Positions 6,805 to 14,483 are shown, numbered from the stretch's first letter. The stretch: 29,243 nt of DNA from JAFLCA01 sp041907145 (GCA_041907145.1 JAYRHW010000102.1:1-29243); one strand, 5' to 3'. A program made the numbers and translations. The notes: a model not told the origin generated them from the letters alone.

Positions 6805-8349
6805 CTAATTGAAGTCCAGGCTGTAGAGCTCGCCCCGCTCGTTCACCGGGGGATGCTTCGGAAACGCTATATCGAAGGTTGTCCCCACCCCGGGCTGGCT
6901 CACCACATCGATGCGCCCCCCATGTGCTGAAACGATGCTCTTCACCACGAACAGTCCTATGCCCGTGCCAGCCACTTCCTGATGCTTCGTCAATCTTGAG
7001 AAGCGTTCAAAAATCTTTTGGACCTCCGCCGGCTCCATGCCCGAGCCGGTGTCGCTGACCAGTAGATGCATCTCTCCATCCTCCGGCAACAAGCGGACAG
7101 TCACCTTCCCTTCCTTGGGCGTAAACTTCAATGCGTTACTCAACAGGTTCGAAAGCACGCGAATAAACCCCATCTTATCCACGCTCAGCGAGCAGTCTGC
7201 CGCTGGAGGCTCGAATTTCAGGCTGATCTTCCTCGCAGCTGCCACCGGCATATTTGCACTCACGACTTCCTCTGCGAGTGCTGCTACATCGTGCGGGGCT
7301 GGACGCAATACGAAGTTTCCCTCTTGGATTCTACGCGCGCTCAAAAACTCATCGATGAGATTTACCGCCCCCTGCGCTGATGATGCGATACGAAGCGCCA
7401 GTTCGTATTCACGCTTCTGGTCGGTCTGTTGTAGCGTATCCCGCAGCAATTCGCTCGAAATGATGATAGCTCCTAGCGGACCCTTGAGATCATGGGTGGT
7501 GGTCGATAAAATTTCGCGCTGAAATTTCTCGCGGCGCTTCTGTTCGCTGATGTCCTTGAGCCATACGACTGACTGAGCAGCCCTGGCGTGCTTGTCGGAG
7601 GAGGCGGCGATACCAGACACGGAAAGATCAAACGCTACGCCTTTCGCCTCCTTCAAGGCTATCTCCGTATGAAACACCGAGCCGACGCTTACCTGCTTGG
7701 CATTGCGCTCAAATGCGTTGCGAACATTTTCATGCTTCTCAATCCGCGGTGAGAAGATGCTATAAATTGAATTTCCTGCCCCGCCGCAGTCAGCAAAGAT
7801 GTTGTCAAAGAAGCGATTGCGGTAAGTGATAGTTCCGCTGTCATCGATTATCGCAAATCCGTCTTTACTGCTATCGATTGCGACGCGCAGGGCAGCCATT
7901 TCCTGCTGCAGCCGTAGCCGCTCCTGCTCGATCAGCAATGCCGCCGTCAAGCGCGAAAGCGACATACCGAGAGCTGCCTTAAAGTCCCCGTCGAAATTCT
8001 TGACTATAAAATCGCGCGCACCAATTCGCATGGCTTCGACAGCGTCATCGAGCGAAGTCGATGAGGTGAGGACAATTATGGGCGCGGGAGTAGTGGCAAA
8101 TAATTTGCGAACATGATCGAGCTTATGCGCTCCGCTGGTCCCCGAGGTGTCCGGCAGGTGCAAGTCGGTTATGACAAGGTCGTGCTTGCCGCGCTCGAGC
8201 AGATCCATGCCGGCAGCCAACTGGGTAGCATGCTCGACACCACCTACGAAGTCCTTTAATGCGCGCTTAATAAGAACCGCATGCGAAGGATCATCTTCGA
8301 TCAGCAGCACGTGGCTAAAGAGATTGGCCGAGGAAAGTGCTGGAGTCAT
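6805..8349 (-). CDS. Receiver-PAS histidine kinase (REC-PAS-HisKA-HATPase)
   Basis: 514 residues, no membrane segment, so a cytoplasmic kinase with its receiver at the front. Receiver about 12-130: Asp19/Asp20, phospho-acceptor Asp62 in VITDLHLPD, Thr95 and Lys117. A helical linker (135-155) leads to a PAS domain about 155-270 (DGFAIIDDSGTITYRNRFF). The HisKA H-box is STTTHDLKGPLGAI with His286; residue H+4 is Gly where Thr/Asn is usual in kinases with phosphatase activity. ATPase domain: N-box Asn405, G1 DTGSGM (433-438), F-box FERF, G2 GTGIGL (461-466). Such proteins usually take phosphate on the N-terminal receiver to tune the kinase. It is divergent from dcd, sharing a 77-bp spacer. The cognate output regulator is not obvious; the receiver-only proteins nearby are candidates. 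Confidence 0.93.
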   Translation of the reverse strand: MTPALSSANLFSHVLLIEDDPSHAVLIKRALKDFVGGVEHATQLAAGMDLLERGKHDLVITDLHLPDTSGTSGAHKLDHVRKLFATTPAPIIVLTSSTSLDDAVEAMRIGARDFIVKNFDGDFKAALGMSLSRLTAALLIEQERLRLQQEMAALRVAIDSSKDGFAIIDDSGTITYRNRFFDNIFADCGGAGNSIYSIFSPRIEKHENVRNAFERNAKQVSVGSVFHTEIALKEAKGVAFDLSVSGIAASSDKHARAAQSVVWLKDISEQKRREKFQREILSTTTHDLKGPLGAIIISSELLRDTLQQTDQKREYELALRIASSAQGAVNLIDEFLSARRIQEGNFVLRPAPHDVAALAEEVVSANMPVAAARKISLKFEPPAADCSLSVDKMGFIRVLSNLLSNALKFTPKEGKVTVRLLPEDGEMHLLVSDTGSGMEPAEVQKIFERFSRLTKHQEVAGTGIGLFVVKSIVSAHGGRIDVVSQPGVGTTFDIAFPKHPPVNERGELYSLDFN

Positions 8350-8426
8350 GAATCGCGTTGCTTTTTAGCCCTAGCTTGGATATGCCTACCAAGGTTGATT
8401 TTCAGGCATTTATAGCAGTTTCATCT

Positions 8427-8948
8427 ATGATTAAACCAGACCACTGGATCCGTACCTTCGGCGAGAAAGGCGGGATCCTGCCCTTTAATCCCGAGCAGAT
8501 TAACCCTGCGAGTTATGATGTGACACTGGGTAACCACTGGATTTGTCCGACCCGCGACCCGGAGGAGATCAAGGCCGAGCAGATTACCCTCTTCCCAGGC
8601 GAGGTGATCTTGGCGACTACCCGGGAGTACCTGAAAATGCCCCGAGATGTTGTATGTGATTTGAAACTCAAGAGTTCGTTGGGACGGCTGTGGTTGAATC
8701 ATAGCCTCAGCGGATGGATCGACTGCAATTTCCAGGGCCAGGTGACCCTGGAGCTGCAAAACCTAGGCCCCCACCCGCGACTGCTCTCCAGCGGTATGCG
8801 TATCGCGCAGTTGATATTCATGGGCATGGAGTCAGCTCCGGAAGTAGCCTACGGCGAGGGTGGAAAGGGCCATTATCAGGGACAAAGTGGCGCTACCCGT
8901 TCTTGGAGCGAGGAGTTTTTCCCCAAGAAGCCGACTCGAGACCAGTAA
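8427..8948 (+). CDS. dcd: dCTP deaminase family protein (Dcd or bifunctional Dcd-Dut)
   Basis: 173 residues from the ATG at 8427, matching typical Dcd starts (MIKPDHWIRTFGEKGGILPF). Dcd deaminates dCTP to dUTP; bifunctional forms go on to dUMP for thymidylate synthesis. Signatures: PASYDVTLG, KSSLGR (82-87), GWID (Asp99) and TLEL (catalytic-type Glu109), with the family's 10-residue spacing between the last two. The tail YQGQSGATRSW resembles the KYQGQ type of mycobacterial and archaeal bifunctional enzymes more than the E. coli form (from memory). The usual DPGF/DPGW after the ID motif reads DCNF here. There is no clear SD before the ATG. rpsT follows 133 bp downstream on the same strand. 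Confidence 0.88.
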   Translation: MIKPDHWIRTFGEKGGILPFNPEQINPASYDVTLGNHWICPTRDPEEIKAEQITLFPGEVILATTREYLKMPRDVVCDLKLKSSLGRLWLNHSLSGWIDCNFQGQVTLELQNLGPHPRLLSSGMRIAQLIFMGMESAPEVAYGEGGKGHYQGQSGATRSWSEEFFPKKPTRDQ

Positions 8949-9018
8949 CTACGAATAACAGCCTTACGATTCAGCTAGTTAGAGTCTGCTGGGAGCGCAG
9001 TTTAGAGGCCCGGCTCGC

Positions 9019-9047
9019 TTGTAAAGACCTTTAATTACTGATAAATT
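9019..9047 (+). promoter_or_regulatory. Candidate sigma70-type promoter of rpsT
   Basis: TTGTAA (9019-9024) and TAAATT (9042-9047) are separated by exactly 17 bases. They lie 35-63 bases before the rpsT ATG, which would give a short leader. Each hexamer matches the E. coli consensus at 4 of 6 positions. Position and spacing are supportive, but the match is modest. Confidence 0.4.
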
Positions 9048-9081
9048 GCCCACTCAAATTTTTGGCCTTTGGGAGTTTTAA

Positions 9082-9366
9082 ATGGCAAACCTTAAATCCG
9101 CTATTAAGCGTAATAGACAGAGCATTAAGCGTCGGGATCGTAACCGCACTACTCGTAGTGCCGTCCGAGACGCAATCAAGGACACTCGCGCTGCTGTTGC
9201 AAGCGGAGACAAGAAGAAGGCTCTTGAGGCCTTCAAGAAGGCAGAAAAGTTGGTGGCTAAGGCCGCTAACAAGAAGGTTTATCACGGAGCCAACGCGGCC
9301 CGTAAGATTAGCCGCTTGGCGGTATTGGTTAACAACACGGGGAAGCAGGCGAAGACCGTCAAATAG
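9082..9366 (+). CDS. rpsT: 30S ribosomal protein S20
   Basis: 94 residues, very basic, three-helix S20 fold. It binds 16S rRNA at the base of the 30S body. The start MANLKSAIKRNRQSIKRRDRNR and the ARKISRLAVLVN C-terminal segment are typical of S20. GGGAG (9071-9075) lies six bases before the ATG. It is a single gene between dcd and a strong bidirectional terminator, separate from the large ribosomal operon, as is usual for rpsT. Confidence 0.97.
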   Translation: MANLKSAIKRNRQSIKRRDRNRTTRSAVRDAIKDTRAAVASGDKKKALEAFKKAEKLVAKAANKKVYHGANAARKISRLAVLVNNTGKQAKTVK

Positions 9367-9398
9367 TTCTTGTTTTCACCCTCGGGTTCAATAGAACA

Positions 9399-9439
9399 AG
9401 CAATAAAAAAGGCCCTCTAACAGGGCCTTTTTTATTGCT
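9399..9439. terminator. Strong bidirectional intrinsic terminator
   Basis: A perfect 18-bp inverted repeat, AGCAATAAAAAAGGCCCT (9399-9416) against its complement (9422-9439), with a 5-base CTAAC loop. The GC core is flanked by six A residues on one side and six T residues on the other, so either transcript ends in a U-tract. It lies 33 bp after the rpsT stop and 18 bp after the lptE stop on the opposite strand, so it should end both units. Confidence 0.93.
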
Positions 9440-9456
9440 GACGACTGGTTCGACCT

Positions 9457-10044
9457 CTAGAAGTCAGGCGCCACAGCAGCGTCATATATCTGTGAAGCAA
9501 CCTCCTCAGCAAGACTGCGCAGAGCGGCCTGCTCCTGTCCGCGTGATACCTCACGATCCTCAAGTGAATTCAGATCCGAAGAGCCGAGCAATCCGGAGGC
9601 AAAATCCGGCGAAGTCGTAACGACAACACCGCTGGTCGTACCAAACTCCTTAGAAACGGAAATGCTATTATCACGCCAGAGAACCGGTCCGGTCACGCGG
9701 CGAAGTTCCGCAGCAAGCGTCATGGTCGTGTCGAGCTGCAGCTCGGTGTCGGTCTTCGAGGTGCTCGTCCGCTGATCGCGGCTTACTTTGAGAATTCTCG
9801 CGCGTAATATCGCATCAGCAGAAGCTGCATCATCAACCACCGTGACGACGCCGAAACGCTCAAATCGATCCCGGAGAGCTTCAGTCACCATTGTAGTCAA
9901 GCCCGACTCTGTCGATGCATTCTGAACAAGAGGAATGGCAATTACCTTTACATCAGGTGGCAGCACGCTGCCGCCTCCTTGAAAGGTATAGCCGCAGCCG
10001 CATAGTACCAATCCAAGAACCAATCCGCTCAAGAGCTTTTTCAT
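9457..10044 (-). CDS. lptE: LPS-assembly lipoprotein LptE
   Basis: 195 residues. LptE plugs the LptD barrel in the outer membrane and helps insert LPS. The N-terminus MKKLLSGLVLGLVLCGCGYTF is a lipoprotein signal; Cys17, just before GYTF, is the likely acylated residue, and CGYxF/L is the family hallmark. PPDVKVIAIPLVQNAST and the LRDRFERFGVVTVVDDAASADAIL block fit the LptE/RlpB fold. It is the last gene of the minus-strand series, 8 bp after the small unknown gene, with GAGGG about 11 bases before its ATG. Its presence points to an LPS-bearing outer membrane. Confidence 0.88.
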   Translation of the reverse strand: MKKLLSGLVLGLVLCGCGYTFQGGGSVLPPDVKVIAIPLVQNASTESGLTTMVTEALRDRFERFGVVTVVDDAASADAILRARILKVSRDQRTSTSKTDTELQLDTTMTLAAELRRVTGPVLWRDNSISVSKEFGTTSGVVVTTSPDFASGLLGSSDLNSLEDREVSRGQEQAALRSLAEEVASQIYDAAVAPDF

Positions 10045-10052
10045 AGGTGTCG

Positions 10053-10394
10053 TTACCCTCGCCTCTTCGTAGAGATACTAATACGCTTTGGCAGCGTATC
10101 GGTATAGGCCATTATGCCCTTACCCTTACGTTTTATGTGCTTAAGGTCGAACTCAGTCTTAGATTTCAATTCTTCCACTCGATCGACAATTTTGGCGTGG
10201 GCCTCGGCCAAGCTTTGAAATTCCGGCAGATTGGCGGCTGGGATAGACCCGGATAATTCCTGAGAATGACTCAGTTTCCAGATCTCGAAGGACTCGGCGT
10301 AGGCCGCTACCTTGTTCAAAAATTCATCGGGAGGAAGCGCTGTACCGGCTAGAGCGTCCGAGGCAAGCGCAAGAAGATCCGCAGTGGTCTTCAT
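10053..10394 (-). CDS. Small helical protein of unknown function
   Basis: 113 residues from the ATG at 10394 (a TTG two codons upstream is possible). Mostly helical with heptad-like spacing (LAEAHAKIVDRVEELKSKTEFDLKHI), ending in a basic tail (KGIMAYTDTLPKRISISTKRRG). No signal peptide or Cys. The architecture vaguely recalls small FliT/FlgN-like export chaperones, but no flagellar gene is nearby and I would not name it so. It lies 12 bp after fabI and 8 bp before lptE in the same unit, so it is probably translated with them. Confidence 0.75.
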   Translation of the reverse strand: MKTTADLLALASDALAGTALPPDEFLNKVAAYAESFEIWKLSHSQELSGSIPAANLPEFQSLAEAHAKIVDRVEELKSKTEFDLKHIKRKGKGIMAYTDTLPKRISISTKRRG

Positions 10395-10406
10395 GCTCAA
10401 AACTCG

Positions 10407-11174
10407 TTAGACACCCATGATGTTAAAGCCGCAGTCCACGAAGGTGGTCTCGCCGGTAATCCCTGAGCTCAAGTCCCCTAGGTAGAATAGCGCGGCTTTG
10501 GCCACATCCTCCTGGGATACATTGCGCTTCATCGGCGACTTTTCTGCGAAGGCCGTGAGCAATTCACGGAAATGCGGAATGCCGGACGCGGCAAGAGTCT
10601 TAATCGGCCCCGCTGAAATTGCATTTACTCGGATATTCTTGGCGCCCAAGTCACCAGCAAGGTAGCGCGTGCTGCATTCAAGAGCCGCCTTTGCGACACC
10701 CATAATGTTGTAATTGGATATGACACGCTGCGCTCCCAGGTACGTCATGGTGATGATCGATCCGCCATTGGGCATCAAGCCGGCGGCACGCCCGGAAACG
10801 GCGATCATGGAATAAGCGGAGACGTCCAGCGCCAAACGGAATCCCTCGCGAGTTGTTTGACTGAAGCTGCGGTTCAAGTCGTCCTTGTCCGCAAAAGCAA
10901 CCGAGTGCACGACACCGTCAATCGTGCCCCAACGCTCACCAAGTTCAGCAAAGAGCTTGTCGAGATCGGAGTCCGACTGCACGTCGCAGGGCAGCACGAG
11001 TGCTTGCCCAACAGTTTCCGCCAACGGACGCACTCGCCGCTCTATCGCCTCATTCATGTAGGTTAGACAGAGAGTGGCGCCCTCCTTGTGCAAGGCCTCA
11101 GCAATGCCCCAGGCAATGCTGCGCTCGTTTGCGACACCAAATATTAGAATTTTCTTGCCCGTGAACATGCCCAT
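10407..11174 (-). CDS. fabI: Enoyl-[acyl-carrier-protein] reductase (NADH), FabI
   Basis: 255 residues. Carries out the last reduction of each fatty-acid elongation cycle. The glycine-rich cofactor site FGVANERSIAWGIA and the catalytic block TYLGAQRVISNYNIMGVAKAALE (Tyr145, Tyr155, Lys162) match FabI, including the Tyr-x6-Lys pair. HSVAFA has Ala where E. coli FabI has Gly93; this is normal in many FabI proteins. The ATG at 11174 has GGAG eight bases upstream; an ATG two codons later and a TTG at 11201 are alternatives. It begins 48 bp after rplQ on the same strand, which may tie fatty-acid synthesis to ribosome synthesis. Confidence 0.96.
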   Translation of the reverse strand: MGMFTGKKILIFGVANERSIAWGIAEALHKEGATLCLTYMNEAIERRVRPLAETVGQALVLPCDVQSDSDLDKLFAELGERWGTIDGVVHSVAFADKDDLNRSFSQTTREGFRLALDVSAYSMIAVSGRAAGLMPNGGSIITMTYLGAQRVISNYNIMGVAKAALECSTRYLAGDLGAKNIRVNAISAGPIKTLAASGIPHFRELLTAFAEKSPMKRNVSQEDVAKAALFYLGDLSSGITGETTFVDCGFNIMGV

Positions 11175-11222
11175 ACCAGGGTCTCCTCTCCTATCGAGCA
11201 AAGATGCAGCGGCAGCCGTATG

Positions 11223-11642
11223 CTACGCTGCTGCCGGCTCGTTCTTGGTAGCCTTCGACTTCTTGGTCTTGGTAGCTGGCTTCTCGTCAGCTGCAAGCAA
11301 AGAGATCAACGCGAGCTCAGCCGCATCGCCCTTGCGATGACGAGTACGAACGATGCGAGTATAGCCGCCGGGACGAGTCTTAAAGCGTGGACCAATGTCA
11401 GTGAACAGCTTATGCACGACAGCCTTGTCCATGATGTAGGAGTAGGCTTGACGACGAGCATGAAGAGAATCCTTGCGCCCGAGCGTGATAAGCTTCTCGG
11501 CTACACGGCGAAGCTCCTTGGCCTTCTCGACAGTGGTTTCGCAACGCTCGTTCAAGAACAGCGATGTAGCCATGTTGCGAAACATGGCGCGCTGATGAGC
11601 GCGTGACTTCTGAAATTTTCTGTATCCGTTACCGTGACGCAT
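11223..11642 (-). CDS. rplQ: 50S ribosomal protein L17
   Basis: 139 residues. The core MRHGNGYRKFQKSRAHQRAMFRNMATSLF through RPGGYTRIVRTRHRKGDAAELALISL is standard L17. A Lys/Ala-rich tail (KPATKTKKSKATKNEPAAA) extends past the core. L17 sits near the peptide exit region of the 50S subunit. Last gene of the alpha-operon block after rpoA, from which it is separated by an unusually long 135-bp spacer with three hairpins. Confidence 0.97.
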   Translation of the reverse strand: MRHGNGYRKFQKSRAHQRAMFRNMATSLFLNERCETTVEKAKELRRVAEKLITLGRKDSLHARRQAYSYIMDKAVVHKLFTDIGPRFKTRPGGYTRIVRTRHRKGDAAELALISLLAADEKPATKTKKSKATKNEPAAA

Positions 11643-11680
11643 AACACACTCTCTTTAACAACTTCCTGTTCGACGATCCC

Positions 11681-11702
11681 AAATACTGGTTTTGCAGTAC
11701 TT
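11681..11702 (-). other. Hairpin in the rpoA-rplQ spacer
   Basis: AAATACTG (11681-11688) pairs with CAGTACTT (11695-11702), one G-U wobble, around a 6-base GTTTTG loop. It lies between the double-hairpin repeat and the rplQ start. In the transcript it could stabilise a processed end; it has no U-tract and is unlikely to terminate. Confidence 0.35.
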
Positions 11703-11715
11703 AGAACCTTTCGTC

Positions 11716-11772
11716 GGGGTCCAGGGGACTTCCCTGGCCGTCATCCCAGTCCTGGCGAAGCCAAGTTGGGAT
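11716..11772 (-). repeat. Double-hairpin intergenic repeat, copy A (rpoA-rplQ spacer)
   Basis: Two hairpins in plus-strand order. The small one has stem CCAGGG/CCCTGG (11721-11726, 11732-11737) with a 5-base loop. A CCGTC linker follows, then the larger one: ATCCCAG (11743-11749) against TTGGGAT (11766-11772), a bulged T at 11750, an inner TGGC/GCCA stem and a GAA loop (11757-11759). It begins 5 bp downstream of the rpoA stop in the transcribed direction. Copies B and C share the architecture. The GGGATGACGG tail on the minus strand resembles the general style of REP-like or dRS3-like elements, but I cannot assign a named family. Confidence 0.75.
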
Positions 11773-11777
11773 AGGAA

Positions 11778-12794
11778 TTAATGATCTACTTGCTCCTTCA
11801 ACTGCTCAAGGTCCTTGCGAGCAGGGAAATCCTCGAGCTTCATGCCAAGCGACAATCCCATCTCGGCCAATATTTCCTTGATCTCATTCAAGGACTTGCG
11901 CCCGAAATTCTTGGTACGCAGCATTTCTGCTTCAGTCTTCTGCACGAGCTCACCGATATACTTGATATCTGCGTTCTCGAGGCAGTTTGCGCTGCGCACG
12001 CTGAGTTCGATTTCCTCGATTCGGCGGAAGAGGTTCTCGTTAAGCTTCTTCTTCGGCTCGGCGATAACAGGCTCTTCCTTCTCGACGATCAAGCCCTCGC
12101 CCACGAATATACCGAGCTGATCGAGCAGAATATGGGCAGCTTGCGCAACAGCGGACCGGGGATCGATGCTGCCGTTGGTCCAAATTTCCATCGTCAAAGA
12201 ATCATAGTCCGTACGCTGTCCAACGCGAGCATTGGTAACGACGTGATTGACCTTGCGGATCGGCGAGAACATGGAATCGATGAAGATCGTTCCCATCGGG
12301 GAATCCTCAGTCTTGTTCTTCTCTGCCGATACATAGCCGCGGCCCACTTTCACCGTCACGTCCATCTTGAGGGTCGAGCCCTCAGACAACGTGGCAATAT
12401 GCGCCTGCGGATTAAGAATCGTGACAGCCGGATCTCCCGACAGCATTCCCGCGGTTACTTCGCAGGGGCCGGTTGCCTCAAGGCGAAGCTTTGCTTCTTC
12501 CTTATCTTCGAGCCTTGGAACGATTTCCTTGAGGTTCAAAACGACTTCGGTAACGTCCTCGACGACGCCCGGAATAGTGGAGAACTCATGCATCACGCCC
12601 TCGATCGAAATCGAGGTGATGGCAGCTCCCTGCAACGAGGAGAGCAATATGCGGCGCAAGCTGCTGCCGATCGTTACGCCGAATCCGCGCTCGAGCGGCT
12701 CAGCAATGAATTTACCATAGCGGTCATCAGGAGTTGCTCCTTCGACTTCAATTCTCTTCGGCTTAATTAAATCTCTGAGGCTTACTTTTTTCAT
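11778..12794 (-). CDS. rpoA: DNA-directed RNA polymerase subunit alpha
   Basis: 338 residues from the ATG at 12794, giving the usual MKKVSLRDLIKPKRIEVE start. A TTG five codons upstream has no SD. N-terminal dimerisation/assembly domain about 1-230 (GFGVTIGSSLRRILLSSLQGAA) and C-terminal DNA-binding domain about 255-325 with two helix-hairpin-helix-like segments (NADIKYIGELVQKTEAEML and NFGRKSLNEIKEILAEMG). Full length, no anomaly. It follows rpsD by 61 bp, as in canonical alpha operons, and is followed 5 bp later by a double-hairpin repeat. Confidence 0.98.
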   Translation of the reverse strand: MKKVSLRDLIKPKRIEVEGATPDDRYGKFIAEPLERGFGVTIGSSLRRILLSSLQGAAITSISIEGVMHEFSTIPGVVEDVTEVVLNLKEIVPRLEDKEEAKLRLEATGPCEVTAGMLSGDPAVTILNPQAHIATLSEGSTLKMDVTVKVGRGYVSAEKNKTEDSPMGTIFIDSMFSPIRKVNHVVTNARVGQRTDYDSLTMEIWTNGSIDPRSAVAQAAHILLDQLGIFVGEGLIVEKEEPVIAEPKKKLNENLFRRIEEIELSVRSANCLENADIKYIGELVQKTEAEMLRTKNFGRKSLNEIKEILAEMGLSLGMKLEDFPARKDLEQLKEQVDH

Positions 12795-12855
12795 GCCAAT
12801 TTCACCCAACGAAATGCATTTACCTGCGGAAAGTCACTGCTACCAAGATACCAAA

Positions 12856-13482
12856 TTACTTCGAGTACAACTCGACGATCAGCTGCTCATTGACGGTCTG
12901 AGACAACTGCGCACGGCTTGGAAGCGCATTGACCGTGCCCTTGACTGCGCCCTTATCCAGCGACAACCACTCGGGGATCACACGGCTCTCAGCGGCCAAC
13001 ATCGAGGCAGCGATATTCATATCCTTCTTGTTGCGCTCTCGGACTTCGACGACATCCCCCACCTTAACTTTATAGGACGGGATATTCACCGATATGCCGT
13101 TCACCATCACTAATCCGTGATTGACCATCTGACGGGATAAGCGGCGAGAAGCTCCGAAGCCAAGTCGGTACACGATATTGTCGAGGCGTCGCTCGAGGTT
13201 CACCATTAATTCGGAACCGGTAACCCCCTTGGACTTCGTAGCAGCCTCGTACACCTTACGGAAGCTCTTCTCGAGCATGCCGTAAATGCGCTTTACCTTC
13301 TGCTTCTCGCGGAACTGCACCTTGAAGTCAGAGAAGGCCTGGCGTCCCTTACCATGCTGTCCAGGAGCTCCTTCACGGCGCTCGATGGCACATTTATTCG
13401 AGTAACAGCGCTCTCCCTTGAGGAAGAGCTTCTCCCCCTCGCGGCGGCACATACGACAACTTGGTCCACAATATTTTCCCAT
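12856..13482 (-). CDS. rpsD: 30S ribosomal protein S4 (zinc-binding, C+ form)
   Basis: 208 residues. Primary 16S rRNA binder and, in E. coli, translational repressor of the alpha operon. The N-terminus has Cys5, Cys9, Cys12 and further Cys26 and Cys31, consistent with the zinc-binding form. The S4 RNA-binding domain is ERRLDNIVYRLGFGASRRLSRQMVNHGLVMVNG. Located between rpsK (36 bp) and rpoA (61 bp). If S4 autoregulation is conserved, its target should lie in the 380-bp leader before rpmJ/rpsM. Confidence 0.97.
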   Translation of the reverse strand: MGKYCGPSCRMCRREGEKLFLKGERCYSNKCAIERREGAPGQHGKGRQAFSDFKVQFREKQKVKRIYGMLEKSFRKVYEAATKSKGVTGSELMVNLERRLDNIVYRLGFGASRRLSRQMVNHGLVMVNGISVNIPSYKVKVGDVVEVRERNKKDMNIAASMLAAESRVIPEWLSLDKGAVKGTVNALPSRAQLSQTVNEQLIVELYSK

Positions 13483-13518
13483 ATCCCTTCGTGCTCAAAA
13501 AACTAAACGCGGCGATTC

Positions 13519-13932
13519 TTACACTCTTCGACTCTTACGGGGCCGGCAACCGTTATGCGGAATCGGCGTGATGTCCTTGATGAGCGTAATGTTCAATCCA
13601 GCCTGATGCAGAGCTCGCAGCGCGGACTCACGACCAGAACCGGGGCCCTTAACATAAACCGTAACAGCTCGGACTCCGAATTCTCGGGCCTTCCGAGCAG
13701 CAGCCTCACCGGCAACCTGAGCTGCGAACGGGGTCGACTTGCGCGATCCCTTGAAGCCGTTCGAACCGGAGCTGGACCATGCCACGACCGCTCCCGAAGG
13801 ATCGGTGATGGTGACGATGGTGTTGTTAAAAGTCGCATGAACGTAAGCGACGCCGACAGGAACGTTCTTTTTAACTTTCTTCTTACGAACCGCCGGTTTT
13901 GCTGCGGCCGGGGTTGTTGCTTCGTTTGCCAA
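13519..13932 (-). CDS. rpsK: 30S ribosomal protein S11
   Basis: 137 residues. Platform protein of the 30S subunit near the E site. Conserved core GVAYVHATFNNTIVTITDPSGAVVAWSSSG and C-terminal HNGCRPRKSRRV. The start is TTG at 13932, preceded by AGGAG seven bases upstream. An ATG just upstream is out of frame, so TTG is the only sensible start giving MANEATTPAAAKP. The N-terminal Ala/Lys-rich stretch is slightly longer than in many S11 proteins. Confidence 0.97.
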   Translation of the reverse strand: MANEATTPAAAKPAVRKKKVKKNVPVGVAYVHATFNNTIVTITDPSGAVVAWSSSGSNGFKGSRKSTPFAAQVAGEAAARKAREFGVRAVTVYVKGPGSGRESALRALHQAGLNITLIKDITPIPHNGCRPRKSRRV

Positions 13933-13959
13933 GGGACATCTCCTCTACAATACAAATCT

Positions 13960-14343
13960 TTACTTCTTCGTTGCTGCCTTCTTGCCCGTGATCGGAGCCT
14001 TGCGTGGGCCCTTACGGGTGCGGGAATTCGTGCGAGTGCGCTGTCCGCGAACCGGAAGACCTTTGCGATGACGCAAGCCACGGTAGCAGCCCATGTCCAT
14101 CAAACGCTTCACTGCCATCTGGCCTTCACGACGAAGATCTCCCTCAACCTTGAAACGAGCCTCGATGATGCTTCGAATCTTCGCGACTTCGTCTTCAGTC
14201 AAATTGTCAGTGCGCGTGTTATAATCGATCTTCGCTTCCGTCAAAATTTCCTCGGCGCGCGTACGGCCGATGCCATACAAATAGCCGAGCCCTACGACGA
14301 CTCTCTTGTTTCTTGGTAAATCAACACCGGAAATACGTGGCAT
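13960..14343 (-). CDS. rpsM: 30S ribosomal protein S13
   Basis: 127 residues. Head protein of the 30S subunit that contacts P-site tRNA through its basic tail and forms bridges to the 50S. Core: MPRISGVDLPRNKRVVVGLGYLYGIG, with LMDMGCYRGLRHRKGLPVRGQRTRTNSRTRKG near the end. GAGG lies seven bases before the ATG. It follows rpmJ by 23 bp and starts the rpsM-rpsK-rpsD-rpoA-rplQ block. Confidence 0.98.
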   Translation of the reverse strand: MPRISGVDLPRNKRVVVGLGYLYGIGRTRAEEILTEAKIDYNTRTDNLTEDEVAKIRSIIEARFKVEGDLRREGQMAVKRLMDMGCYRGLRHRKGLPVRGQRTRTNSRTRKGPRKAPITGKKAATKK

Positions 14344-14366
14344 TTTCCATCCTCACTACAAAAATC

Positions 14367-14483
14367 TTAACCCTGTCTCTGCTTATGCTTGGGGCTGCGC
14401 TTGCAGACGACGTAGACTTTCCCCTTGCGGCGAATAACCTTGCAGTAAGCGCAAATTGGTTTTGCCGATGCTCGAACTTTCAA
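14367..14483 (-). CDS. rpmJ: 50S ribosomal protein L36 (zinc-binding)
   Basis: 38 residues, easily missed for its size. Translation reads MKVRASAKPICAYCKVIRRK followed by GKVYVVCKRSPKHKQRQG. The zinc ligands Cys11, Cys14, Cys27 and His33 of the C+ form are present. The start codon is TTG at 14483, with GGAG (14490-14493) six bases upstream. It lies in the canonical place just before rpsM. Upstream it is separated from adk by a 380-bp gap where infA would often be found. Confidence 0.95.
   Translation of the reverse strand: MKVRASAKPICAYCKVIRRKGKVYVVCKRSPKHKQRQG

Noticed and set aside
11175..11222. Hairpin CGGCAGC/GCTGCCG near the rplQ stop as a terminator before fabI
   Set aside because: Only 7 bp with a long loop and no T-run; it does not convincingly separate rplQ from fabI.
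11781..12770. A 329-codon open frame antisense to rpoA
   Set aside because: rpoA on the other strand is unmistakable and conserved over its full length; the antisense frame has no recognisable motif and reflects codon bias of the real gene.
13555..14319. A 254-codon plus-strand frame across rpsK and rpsM
   Set aside because: It covers two well-conserved ribosomal genes on the minus strand and has no plausible SD or motif.
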